64,000 nucleotides of DNA, taken from NCBI GenBank assembly GCA_947458745.1, contig CANGYQ010000006.1:144271-208270 (forward strand), given 5' to 3'. The DNA comes from Bryobacteraceae bacterium (GTDB lineage: Bacteria > Acidobacteriota > Terriglobia > Bryobacterales > Bryobacteraceae). This document shows, piece by piece, positions 34,532 through 43,495 of this stretch. The notes under the pieces are model-generated. The model searched no databases. It was not told the DNA's origin and was given only the letters and a program-made list of their open reading frames with translations. The translations under genes and the position numbers were made by a program. Position 1 is the stretch's first letter, and every line of letters starts with the position of its first letter.

Positions 34532-35229
34532 GGCGGCGTGAACTGTTGGCGCTGCCGCTGGCTTGGGGTGCGGTGGGCCGCGCCAGTGCGGCGGGCAAGT
34601 ACACGGACAAGCTCTGGCAGCAGGCGATGCCGCTTTACCGGAAGATGCTGGCGCATCCGTTTCTCACCGGGCTGGCCGATGGGACGTTGCCGATGGAGAA
34701 GTTCCGCTACTACATGCTGCAGGATGCCATCTACCTGGGCCGCTATGCCAAAGCGCTCAATGTCGTGGCGGCCAAGGCTCCCACGCAAGAGATCAGCCAG
34801 TTCTTTGCTGAAGGCGCCATCGGATGCATCAAGGAAGAGCGGCAAATGCACGCGCAGTACTTTTCTGCCGCTGACTTGAAGGCCGCCCGGATGGCTCCCA
34901 CCTGTGCCGCCTACACCAATCACATGCTGGCCGTTGCGCATCAAGGCACTTTCGCCGATGGCGTGGCGGCGGTGACGCCGTGCTACTGGATCTACGCCGA
35001 AGTGGGGCGTGAGCTGATCAAGCGCGGGTCCAAGAACAAGGACTACCAGCAGTGGATCAACCAATATGGCGGCGAATCCTACGGCGTGACGGTGAAGCGC
35101 GAGCTGGCCGTGGTGGATGGCTTAACCTACTTTGACGCCTCCAGCTTTGAGGAACACTTTATGGCCAGTGTCCGCTACGAGTATCTTTTCTGGGACATGG
35201 CCTGGCGCCTGGAAAAGTGGGAGCCGTAG
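34528..35229 (+). CDS. TenA-family thiaminase-like protein with Tat-like signal
   Basis: This 233-residue TenA/THI-4 fold protein starts at TTG 34528, overlapping the previous stop. The active-site Cys is in [17 protein letters not shown] (Cys152), the conserved Asp in [17 protein letters not shown] (Asp66), and the C-terminal Glu in [17 protein letters not shown] (Glu218). TenA-type enzymes release HMP from thiamine or from aminopyrimidine breakdown products, normally in the cytoplasm. This one has an extra N-terminus [19 protein letters not shown], a Tat-like signal ending near ASAAG, so it is predicted to act in the periplasm. The permease gene starts 6 bp after it. Confidence 0.82.
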   Translation: MRRRELLALPLAWGAVGRASAAGKYTDKLWQQAMPLYRKMLAHPFLTGLADGTLPMEKFRYYMLQDAIYLGRYAKALNVVAAKAPTQEISQFFAEGAIGCIKEERQMHAQYFSAADLKAARMAPTCAAYTNHMLAVAHQGTFADGVAAVTPCYWIYAEVGRELIKRGSKNKDYQQWINQYGGESYGVTVKRELAVVDGLTYFDASSFEEHFMASVRYEYLFWDMAWRLEKWEP

Positions 35230-35235
35230 GCCGCT

Positions 35236-36537
35236 TTGAAGCAGTCCCTGGAGCGGTACTTTGAGCTCGAAAAACTAGGCACCAACTGGCGCACGGAGAT
35301 TCTGGCCGGGCTGACGACGTTTGTCACCATGGCCTACATCATCTTTGTCAATCCGTCCATCTTGAAGGATGCCGGCATGCCCGTGGCGGCCACCACGGCG
35401 GCCACCTGCCTCTCCGCAGCGCTGGGTAGTTTTCTGATGGGCGCGGTGGCGCGGTATCCCATTGCTCTGGCCCCCGGCATGGGCTTGAACGCGTACTTCA
35501 CCTACGCCGTGGTGAAGGGCATGGGCGTGCCCTGGGAAGTGGCGCTGGGCGCGGTGTTTCTCTCGGGCGCGGCATTCCTGCTGCTCACCTTAACCGGCGT
35601 GCGCCAGATGATTGTAGAGGCCATTCCCAGTGACCTTTACGCCGCCGTGGCCGCGGGCATTGGCTTCTTTATTGCGCTGATCGGGCTGCGGAATGCGGGC
35701 CTGATTGTCGCCAGTCCCGCGACGCTGGTGGAACTGGGCAAGCTATCTTCTCCCACCGCGCTGCTGGCCCTTGTGGGTCTATTCGTCACGGCGGGCTTGA
35801 TGGTGTGGAACGTCCGGGGCGCGATGCTTTGGGGCGTAGCGATCACCACCGCCGTGGCGTTGGCCACGGGCCAGACGGCCTGGACCTCCACGGCGTCGCC
35901 ATTGGCTGCGCTCGGCGAGACGGCGCTGAAGCTCGACATTGGGCGCGCGCTCAGCTTAGGCGCGGTGGAGATCGTCTTCGTGTTTCTGTTTGTCGACATG
36001 TTCGACAACGTCGGCACGCTGGTGGCGGTGGGCAAGCGCGCGGGTCTGTTCGATGCGGCCAACCGCATCCCGCGTGTCGATCGCATCCTGTTGGCAGACG
36101 CCACGGCAACCATGGGCGGGTCGTTGCTGGGCACTTCGACGGTGGTTAGCTACATCGAAAGCGCGGCGGGCGTGGCCGCCGGTGGACGCTCTGGAGTCAC
36201 TGCGATTGTGGTGGCGCTGCTCTTCGTACTCGCGTTGTTCCTGGTTCCAGTGGCGGGCGTGATCCCGGCAGGGGCCACGGCACCGGCCTTGATTCTCGTG
36301 GGCTGCCTGATGATGAAGCACACCGCCGAGATCGCCTGGAAGGACCTGGAGGTAGCGATTCCCGCGTTCCTCACCATCGCCCTGATCCCGCTGACCTTTT
36401 CGATCGCCAATGGTCTGGCGGCGGGATTCCTCAGCTACGTACTGCTCAAGTCCATCCGGGGCAAGGGGGTGCACTGGTTTGTTTATCTGCTGGCCGCCTT
36501 GTTTTTGTTGCGGTTCGTCTATCTGGCGCGGAGTTAG
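35236..36537 (+). CDS. NCS2/AzgA-type nucleobase permease
   Basis: This 433-residue membrane protein has about 12-14 helices. The N-terminal LGTNWRTEILAGLTTFVTMA and IIFVNPSILKDAGMP are hallmarks of the AzgA/PbuG guanine-hypoxanthine subfamily. Others are ALAPGMGLNAYFTYAVVKGM, FLFVDMFDNVGTLVAVG (the substrate-site helix) and SLLGTSTVVSYIESAAG. Start TTG 35236 has only a weak ribosome site, consistent with re-initiation after tenA. The family imports purines by proton symport. Position directly behind an exported TenA raises the idea that it takes up a pyrimidine product, which would be a new substrate class for this subfamily (inference). Confidence 0.88.
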   Translation: MKQSLERYFELEKLGTNWRTEILAGLTTFVTMAYIIFVNPSILKDAGMPVAATTAATCLSAALGSFLMGAVARYPIALAPGMGLNAYFTYAVVKGMGVPWEVALGAVFLSGAAFLLLTLTGVRQMIVEAIPSDLYAAVAAGIGFFIALIGLRNAGLIVASPATLVELGKLSSPTALLALVGLFVTAGLMVWNVRGAMLWGVAITTAVALATGQTAWTSTASPLAALGETALKLDIGRALSLGAVEIVFVFLFVDMFDNVGTLVAVGKRAGLFDAANRIPRVDRILLADATATMGGSLLGTSTVVSYIESAAGVAAGGRSGVTAIVVALLFVLALFLVPVAGVIPAGATAPALILVGCLMMKHTAEIAWKDLEVAIPAFLTIALIPLTFSIANGLAAGFLSYVLLKSIRGKGVHWFVYLLAALFLLRFVYLARS

Positions 36538-36923
36538 CGCGGCGAAAACAGCGGCTCCACTTCGGGTGACAACACCACCCAGAAGCCGTAGACCGCCAGC
36601 AGCGTTCCAATCGGAAACTCTGCCAGCATCAGAGCACAAACCACCATGGTCAGATCGCGGGACCAGGGGCGGAACTGGCGCAATCCCAATCCCGCGATCA
36701 CCATCGGGACCGCCAGCACCAGCGCCACCAGCATTAGCACCGAGCCCAGCATTTCCACGAGTGGCAGGTTCAGCGATTCGCCCGTACCGGCCTGCGCTGC
36801 GTCGATGATCAACGAAACCGGGCTACCAAACAGACCTATACCCACCAGCGCCAGCAGCGCTCCCGCCACGCCGAACATGATTAGCATCGCCCCTAGGGTA
36901 CGTACATGCTCGTCGATACCCAC
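36534..36923 (-). CDS. Small membrane protein of unknown function
   Basis: This 129-residue protein starts at GTG 36923 with a good GGAGGG upstream. Three to four hydrophobic helices are visible: LGAMLIMFGVAGALLALVGI, EMLGSVLMLVALVLAVPMVI, MVVCALMLAEFPIGTLLAVY, with a short QAGTGESLNLP loop between the first two. The C-terminal SPEVEPLFSPR is hydrophilic. I do not recognise a characterised family. Its end overlaps the permease gene on the other strand by 4 bp. It is on the same strand as hemH, 46 bp downstream, so it may be co-transcribed with it. Confidence 0.7.
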   Translation of the reverse strand: MGIDEHVRTLGAMLIMFGVAGALLALVGIGLFGSPVSLIIDAAQAGTGESLNLPLVEMLGSVLMLVALVLAVPMVIAGLGLRQFRPWSRDLTMVVCALMLAEFPIGTLLAVYGFWVVLSPEVEPLFSPR

Positions 36924-36969
36924 GCTCGCCCTCCGTCAACCTGGCCCGCACAGCGGACCTAAGCTCACT

Positions 36970-37995
<1,026 letters not shown>

Positions 37996-38016
37996 AAGCT
38001 ACTCTCTTAGATTCCC

Positions 38017-39384
38017 ATGCTTACTTCGAAGAAGTCTTTTCTGTTGGTCGTCGTGCTGGCGGTTTCGACGGCCGGAGCGCAGACGCTGGACCGCCAGTAT
38101 CAGGACGTAGCGGGCCGCCTGGTGGGCGCGGCGCTTACCGACGAAGGTGGCTTTGCGAAGTTGACCTGGCTCTGCGACCGGATCGGCGCACGTCTAGGGG
38201 GGTCAAAAGCTCTTGAAGAGGCCGTCCGCTGGTCCGCCGCGGAGATGAAGCGGGAAGGGCTGGCCAACGTCGTGACACCCAAGGTGATGGTGCCGCATTG
38301 GGTGCGCGGCGCGGAGTCGGCCAAGATCCTGTCGCCGATCGCGCGGCCGCTGACGATGCTGGGGTTGGGCAACAGTATCGGCACCCCCAAGGAGGGCATC
38401 ACGGCCGAGGTGATCGCCGTGCGCAATTTCGAGGAGTTGAAGGCGCTGGGCGAGGCAAGGGTGAAGGGCAAGATCGTGCTCTACAACGTCGATTACCAGG
38501 GCTATGGCCGCACGGTCACCTATCGCGCCGCTGGTGCATCGCGTGCGGCGGAACTGGGTGCCGTGGCGTCACTGGTGCGGGCGGTTGGATCAGCCACTTT
38601 GCAAACGCCGCACACCGGAGCTTTGAACTATGCCGCCACCGCGCCCAAGATTCCGGCCGCCAGCGTGACGCTGGAAGATGCCGTGCTGATGCAGCGGCTG
38701 ATCGATGCGGGCGAGACCGTGCGGGTCCACTTGCACATGGAGGCGCAGATGCTGCCGCCCGCCGAGTCGGCCAATGTGATCGGAGAAATTGTGGGCCGCG
38801 AAAAGCCCGATGAAGTGGTGGTGCTGGGCGGCCATCTCGACAGCTGGGACGTGGGCCAGGGCGCCCACGATGATGGCACCGGCGTGATGGCGGCGCTGCA
38901 GGCGGTGGTGTTGATGAAGAAGTTAGGCCTCCAGCCGCGGCGCACGGTCCGGGTGGTGCTGTGGACCAATGAAGAGAATGGCCTCGCGGGCGGCACGGCG
39001 TACCGGGAATGGGTAGGCGCCGCAGTGAAGAAGCATGTCGCGGCCATTGAGATGGACGGGGGCGGGGAACGGCCGCTTGGCTTCGGCATCGGCGGTGGCG
39101 ATCCCAAGCAGGTGGAACTGCTGCGGCAGATCGGCAAACTGCTGGATGGCATCGGCGCAGGCCGCATCACCATCGGCGGCGGCGGCGCGGACATCAGCCC
39201 CATCATGCGGGAAGGCGTCCCCGGCATCGGCCTGCAGACCGTGGGCACGCACTACTTTGACTGGCACCACACGCACGCCGACACGCTGGACAAAGTGGAC
39301 CCAGTGGAGTTCAGGAAGTGCACCGCGGCGCTAGCCGTGATGGCCTACGTGCTGGCCGACATGCCGGGCAAGCTGGCGGAGTAG
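38017..39384 (+). CDS. Exported M28-family metallopeptidase (carboxypeptidase Q-like)
   Basis: This is a 455-residue zinc peptidase with signal peptide LLVVVLAVSTAGAQT. It has a PA (protease-associated) insert around residues 130-210 (VKGKIVLYNVDYQGYG). The two-zinc ligand set is in order VVLGGHLDSWDVGQGAHDDG, WTNEENGLAGGTAYR, EMDGGGERPLGFGI and TVGTHYFDWHHTHADTLDK. The Glu of NEENG is the general base. Family members remove N- or C-terminal residues or act on dipeptides. The exact specificity is not visible. It is likely periplasmic. ATG 38017 has no clear ribosome site; TACTCT is 11 nt upstream. Confidence 0.9.
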   Translation: MLTSKKSFLLVVVLAVSTAGAQTLDRQYQDVAGRLVGAALTDEGGFAKLTWLCDRIGARLGGSKALEEAVRWSAAEMKREGLANVVTPKVMVPHWVRGAESAKILSPIARPLTMLGLGNSIGTPKEGITAEVIAVRNFEELKALGEARVKGKIVLYNVDYQGYGRTVTYRAAGASRAAELGAVASLVRAVGSATLQTPHTGALNYAATAPKIPAASVTLEDAVLMQRLIDAGETVRVHLHMEAQMLPPAESANVIGEIVGREKPDEVVVLGGHLDSWDVGQGAHDDGTGVMAALQAVVLMKKLGLQPRRTVRVVLWTNEENGLAGGTAYREWVGAAVKKHVAAIEMDGGGERPLGFGIGGGDPKQVELLRQIGKLLDGIGAGRITIGGGGADISPIMREGVPGIGLQTVGTHYFDWHHTHADTLDKVDPVEFRKCTAALAVMAYVLADMPGKLAE

Positions 39385-39396
39385 CTGACGGGCTGC

Positions 39397-41985
39397 TTAC
39401 TCCGCCCGCAACACTTCCAACGGCTTCTGGCCCAAAATGCGAGCGCTAGCGGCCCAACCGGCGATGTTGGCGATCACCGCGGTCAGCACCACGGCCACCA
39501 GAATTGACGGTGCGTTGAACTTCCATTCGCCCTTGAAGAACTGCACCAGAACGAGGTTGGCGAAGCCGCTCGCCAGCAAGCTGCCCATCAGTCCGGCGGT
39601 GGCCCCCAGGATGGAGAACTCAGCCGAGAAGATCCGGGAGACACGCTTCCTGGTTGCCCCAAGGGTCTTCAAGATCACCACTTCCCGGATGCGGCGGAAG
39701 CGCGTGCCGGCCACGCTGGAGGCCAGGATGATCACCCCGGCCATAATGGCAAACGTCGAGATGAAGCGGATCACCAGCGCGATCTGGTCCACCACTTCCT
39801 GCACGGTCTGGATGACGTCAGCAACGTTGATCACGCTGACGGTGGGGAAGCGCTGATAAAGGCTCTGCTGGAGGCTGGCGACGGCGCTGGGCTGCATGCG
39901 GAGCGCGCTGTAGTAGATGGTCGGCAGCCCCGCGACGCTTTCCGGCGTGAACAGGAACTCGGTATTGGATCCCGGGCCCACGGCCAAATTGCGATAGACC
40001 ACAGCCACCCGGGCCAGCACCGTCTTGCCCGACGACACAAACTCAATCTCGGTGCCGGGTGACACTTTCAGTACCTTGGCCGCATCGTCGCCAATCGCCA
40101 CCAGCCCGGCGGTGGATTTGGTCCACCAGGCGCCACTGACCACCTGGGTCTGCTTGGGTGCCTCGGTAACGTAGGAGACGTTGCGGGATTGCCGGAAGCG
40201 GCGTTGAAAGCCCTTCAACTCCATCGTCTCGACGGGCTGGCCATTCACCTTCACGACGCGGGCAGCAATGGAGGGGATCAGCTCCGGCGGCTTGTCCAAG
40301 CCCGGCTGCCGCTTCACCAAGTCCGTCACGCCATCCTTTTGCGCCTGCTGGATGTCGATCAGAAAGACGTTGGGCATGCCCGGCGGGGCCGAGGCGGCGA
40401 TCTCGGAAAGAATTGACTGCTGCACCAGGTAGATGGTCACCGTGAACATCACCCCCAAACCCAGCGCCACCAGCACCGCTCGGGCTTGGTTGCCGGGCCG
40501 GTAGAGGTTGGCCAGGCCATGGCGCCAATTCGCGGGCAGCGTGCGGATCTTAACCACCATCTTCAACACCCGCAATAACAGCCACGCGACGCCCGCCAGC
40601 ACTCCCAGCGCCACCGCTAGGCCACCCGTGAAGTAAGCGCCCAGCCGCAACGCATCCTCCAGCTTGCCGCCCGCAATCCAGGCGGCCAGAGCGCCCATCC
40701 CCACCAGGATGCCGCCCGAAACCGCGATGGCGGAACGGCTGCGGAACCAGCCGCCCCGGGTCTCGCCCATTTCACGGCGCAGGATCAGGTTGGGCCGGAT
40801 CTCGCGGACCGACAGCAGCGGCGGCAGCGTAAACAGCAGCGTCGAGAAGACGGCTACCAGCAACCCTTGCGCCATCGACGCCCAATCCCAGACAAACGAG
40901 GGCGGCACCTGGAAGTAGCGTGCGATCAAGTGCGGAAACGCCAACTGCACCGCACCACCCACCGCAATGCCCAGCAGACCGCCGGTGAGCCCCAGGGCCA
41001 GGGTTTGCAACAGGTAGATGCGGATGATCTGCGAGGATCTCGCACCCAGGCACTTCATCACCGCGATGGAATCCAGTTTCTGCTGCAAGTGCGAATGCAT
41101 GGCCGTGGCCACGCCCAGCGCGCCGACAATCAAAGCGATCAGGCTGACCAGCGAAAGAAAGCGGGTTGAGGTTTCCAGCCCCCGGGTAATGGCCGGATTG
41201 GTTTCGCGGAAATCGATCACTTGCGCTTCCGGGAAGGTGTTCTTCAACGTCTGGCGCACCGCCTCGACATCGGGCGGGGGCGTCGCGGTAGACGGTTGGG
41301 CGATCGGCAACTGGAACAGGAAGCGCTGCGCCGCGCGGCTGCCGGCGTTCAGCAGACCAGCGCGCTCCAGGCCGCTCCGGGTCATCAGCAGGCGCGGGCC
41401 GATGTTGATGCTGCCGGACATCTTGTCGGGTTCCTTGGTCACCTGCCCGATCACTTTGTAGTCTTGACCACCCAGGCGGATCATGTCGCCGGTCGTGACG
41501 TTCAGGCGCAGAGCCAAGTCGTCAGAGACGGCCACTGAATTCTCATTCAACACGTCGCGCAGCCGCGCGGCGGGGGTCAGCTGAACTTCGCCGTAGAAAG
41601 GATAGAGCGCCGGATCGATCGCCTTGGCCGAGACCAGCACCGGGGCCGTGGGCTTCGAGGGGTCTTTCAGTGACGCGGCCATGGTCAGGGTCTCCGTCAC
41701 TTGCGTGGAGCGGATGCCTTGGCGGCCCAGGTCGTCGATCACGGCCATTTGCTCCGGCGTGGCCATCACAAAAACCCGCGCCGAAAGGTCCGCCGCCATT
41801 AGCGTGCGGGCTTCTTTCAGCAGCATGGCGTAGAAGGCGCTTGAAAAGCCGCGGACCCCGGTGAGCGAGCCCACCCCCACGGCCACGGCCAAAATGACGA
41901 AGCCAAACTTGACGGACGAGGCGCGGGATTCGCGCCAAGCGATCTTCGCCGCAGTGGCGAGCGAAAAATTATCTTGCCTGGTCAC
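39397..41985 (-). CDS. FtsX-like ABC exporter permease (YbbP/MacB-type, large)
   Basis: This 862-residue permease has the duplicated FtsX architecture. There is an N-terminal helix and large periplasmic domain, then a block of three helices near the middle (LVSLIALIVGALGVATAMHS with QKLDSIAVMKCLGARSSQ). A second periplasmic domain ends in the C-terminal block (FIMAGVIILASSVAGTRFRR, VVILKTLGATRKRVSRIF). K-x-LGA motifs after the transmembrane segments contact the ATPase. It resembles E. coli YbbP, which acts with YbbA and the esterase TesA. The gene begins 2 bp after the ATPase gene, and an arylesterase-like gene lies divergently next door, the same neighbourhood as ybbAP-tesA. Confidence 0.9.
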   Translation of the reverse strand: MTRQDNFSLATAAKIAWRESRASSVKFGFVILAVAVGVGSLTGVRGFSSAFYAMLLKEARTLMAADLSARVFVMATPEQMAVIDDLGRQGIRSTQVTETLTMAASLKDPSKPTAPVLVSAKAIDPALYPFYGEVQLTPAARLRDVLNENSVAVSDDLALRLNVTTGDMIRLGGQDYKVIGQVTKEPDKMSGSINIGPRLLMTRSGLERAGLLNAGSRAAQRFLFQLPIAQPSTATPPPDVEAVRQTLKNTFPEAQVIDFRETNPAITRGLETSTRFLSLVSLIALIVGALGVATAMHSHLQQKLDSIAVMKCLGARSSQIIRIYLLQTLALGLTGGLLGIAVGGAVQLAFPHLIARYFQVPPSFVWDWASMAQGLLVAVFSTLLFTLPPLLSVREIRPNLILRREMGETRGGWFRSRSAIAVSGGILVGMGALAAWIAGGKLEDALRLGAYFTGGLAVALGVLAGVAWLLLRVLKMVVKIRTLPANWRHGLANLYRPGNQARAVLVALGLGVMFTVTIYLVQQSILSEIAASAPPGMPNVFLIDIQQAQKDGVTDLVKRQPGLDKPPELIPSIAARVVKVNGQPVETMELKGFQRRFRQSRNVSYVTEAPKQTQVVSGAWWTKSTAGLVAIGDDAAKVLKVSPGTEIEFVSSGKTVLARVAVVYRNLAVGPGSNTEFLFTPESVAGLPTIYYSALRMQPSAVASLQQSLYQRFPTVSVINVADVIQTVQEVVDQIALVIRFISTFAIMAGVIILASSVAGTRFRRIREVVILKTLGATRKRVSRIFSAEFSILGATAGLMGSLLASGFANLVLVQFFKGEWKFNAPSILVAVVLTAVIANIAGWAASARILGQKPLEVLRAE

Positions 41986-41987
41986 GC

Positions 41988-42710
41988 TTACACCCTCTCC
42001 GGAATCTCGGAGACCAGTTCATCGGCCACGATCAAGCCGTCTCGCAGAGTGATAATCCGGTCCGCATGGCTGGCCAACTGCCGGTCATGCGTCACCAGCA
42101 CCAGCGTGGCCCCTTCGCGGCGATTGAGTGTGATCAGCAGTTCCAGCACCTGCTGGCCGGTCTTGGAATCCAGGTTGCCGGTGGGTTCATCGGCCATCAG
42201 AATCGGCGGCTTGAGAATAAATGCCCGCGCCAGGGCTACGCGTTGCTGCTCGCCGCCCGATAGCTGCACTGGGTAGTGATCCAGACGATCGCCTAAGCCC
42301 ACCAGTTCGAGTAGCTCCCGCGCACGCGAGACATCGGCGCGGCCGTCGCCGGCCAATTCCACGGGCAGCAGGACGTTCTCTTCGGCGGTCAACGTGGGGA
42401 TCAGCTGGTAGGACTGAAAGACGAAGCCGATCTTCTGGCCGCGCAGCAAAGCCAGATCATCCTCCGCCATGCGGGCGATGTCGGTGCCGTCGATGATGAT
42501 CGCCCCAGTGGTGGGCGTGTCGAGCCCGGCTAGCAGCCCCAGCAACGTGCTCTTGCCGCTGCCGGAAGCGCCCATGATGGCCACAAATTGACCGCGTGGG
42601 ATTTCAAAATCGATCCCTTTTAAGATCGAAACCAGGTGAGTGCCGGAATTGATCGAGCGCGTAAGGCCTTGAACAGCAATGATCGGAGCAGCGGATGGTG
42701 ACGGAGGCAT
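41988..42710 (-). CDS. ABC exporter ATPase (YbbA/LolD type)
   Basis: This 240-residue ATPase has Walker A in IMGASGSGKSTLLGLLAG, the Q-loop in KIGFVFQSYQLIPTLTAEEN, signature LSGGEQQRVALARAFIL, Walker B ILMADEPTGNLDSKTGQ and H-loop LVLVTHDRQLASHAD. It is the closest type to YbbA/LolD/MacB ATPases that drive FtsX-like permeases. It is directly followed by its permease (2 bp gap), forming a two-gene exporter for lipid or lipoprotein-like cargo. The start ATG 42710 is 24 bp from the divergent GDSL hydrolase start; TAGAAG is 6 nt before it. Confidence 0.92.
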   Translation of the reverse strand: MPPSPSAAPIIAVQGLTRSINSGTHLVSILKGIDFEIPRGQFVAIMGASGSGKSTLLGLLAGLDTPTTGAIIIDGTDIARMAEDDLALLRGQKIGFVFQSYQLIPTLTAEENVLLPVELAGDGRADVSRARELLELVGLGDRLDHYPVQLSGGEQQRVALARAFILKPPILMADEPTGNLDSKTGQQVLELLITLNRREGATLVLVTHDRQLASHADRIITLRDGLIVADELVSEIPERV

Positions 42711-42726
42711 CTACATCTTCTATTCT
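42698..42726 (+). promoter_or_regulatory. Promoter of the GDSL lipoprotein gene
   Basis: GTGACG (42698-42703), a 17-nt spacer and TATTCT (42721-42726), followed 8 nt later by GTG 42735. The transcript would begin at or within two bases of the start codon. The -35 lies inside the first codons of the divergent ATPase gene. Confidence 0.5.
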
Positions 42727-42734
42727 GGCATTAG

Positions 42735-43442
42735 GTGAATCGCTGGACTTTAGTTTTTGTTTCTCTGCTCGGGGCGTGTTCCCGGGCACCACAACCGGCA
42801 CCCACGCCCGCTGCGGCGGTGGAGCCATCGGTTCAACCATCAGCCGCTCCGACCGCCGCGACGCCCGCCGATGATCGCCCGGTGATCGTCTGCTTCGGTG
42901 ACTCGCTTTCAGCCGGTTACGGTGTCGAGACCGGGCTCAGCTATCCGGACTTCCTGCAAAAGGAACTGGATGCCAAGGGCTATTCCTACCGCGTCGTCAA
43001 TCTCGGCATCAGCGGCGACACCACGTCTGGTGGCCTGTCGCGCATCCAAAGTGCGGTGGCGTTGCGTCCAGTGATCACCATCCTGGAATTGGGCGGCAAT
43101 GACGGATTGCGCGGGCTGCCGCTGGCGGACACGCGGTCCAACATGTCCCAGATGACGCAGGCACTGCTCGATGGAGGGTCCAAGGTGGTGATTGCGGGGA
43201 TGACTCTGCCGCCCAACTATGGGCCGGACTATATCCGCGAGTTTGAACAGATCTTCGTGGAGCTAGCCGCCAAGCAGAAGCTGCCGCGTATCCGTTTCTT
43301 GTTGGAAGGCGTCGCGCTGAACCCGAAACTGATGCAGGCTGACGGCATCCACGCCACCGCCGAAGGCAACCGTCTGGTGGCGGCCAACGTGATGCGCACG
43401 TTGACTCCTTTGCTGAAGGCCGCGGTACCCGCGAAAAAGTAG
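42735..43442 (+). CDS. GDSL arylesterase/lysophospholipase-like lipoprotein (TesA-like)
   Basis: This is a 235-residue SGNH hydrolase. The N-terminus is a lipoprotein signal (LVFVSLLGACSRAP, Cys15), then a 30-residue Pro/Ala linker. SGNH block I is IVCFGDSLSAGYGVETGLSY (catalytic Ser), block II VVNLGISGDTTSGGLSRI, block III ILELGGNDGLRG, and block V LMQADGIHATAEGNRLVA with the Asp-His pair. E. coli TesA is a soluble periplasmic relative; here it is membrane-anchored. It adjoins the ABC pair divergently, as tesA adjoins ybbAP, suggesting a shared lipid-handling role. GTG 42735 is supported by a promoter that places the start site there. Confidence 0.88.
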   Translation: MNRWTLVFVSLLGACSRAPQPAPTPAAAVEPSVQPSAAPTAATPADDRPVIVCFGDSLSAGYGVETGLSYPDFLQKELDAKGYSYRVVNLGISGDTTSGGLSRIQSAVALRPVITILELGGNDGLRGLPLADTRSNMSQMTQALLDGGSKVVIAGMTLPPNYGPDYIREFEQIFVELAAKQKLPRIRFLLEGVALNPKLMQADGIHATAEGNRLVAANVMRTLTPLLKAAVPAKK

Positions 43443-43483
43443 CGCTCCGAAAATACTTCTGTATTTCCAGCCGGAAATGGGAC

Positions 43484-43495
43484 TAGAATGGCGCA
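43484..43495 (+). promoter_or_regulatory. -10 element 6 nt before the alpha/beta hydrolase ATG
   Basis: TAGAAT (43484-43489), then GGCGCA, then ATG 43496, with no Shine-Dalgarno. It has five matches to the -10 consensus. The -35 is not clear. Confidence 0.45.
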
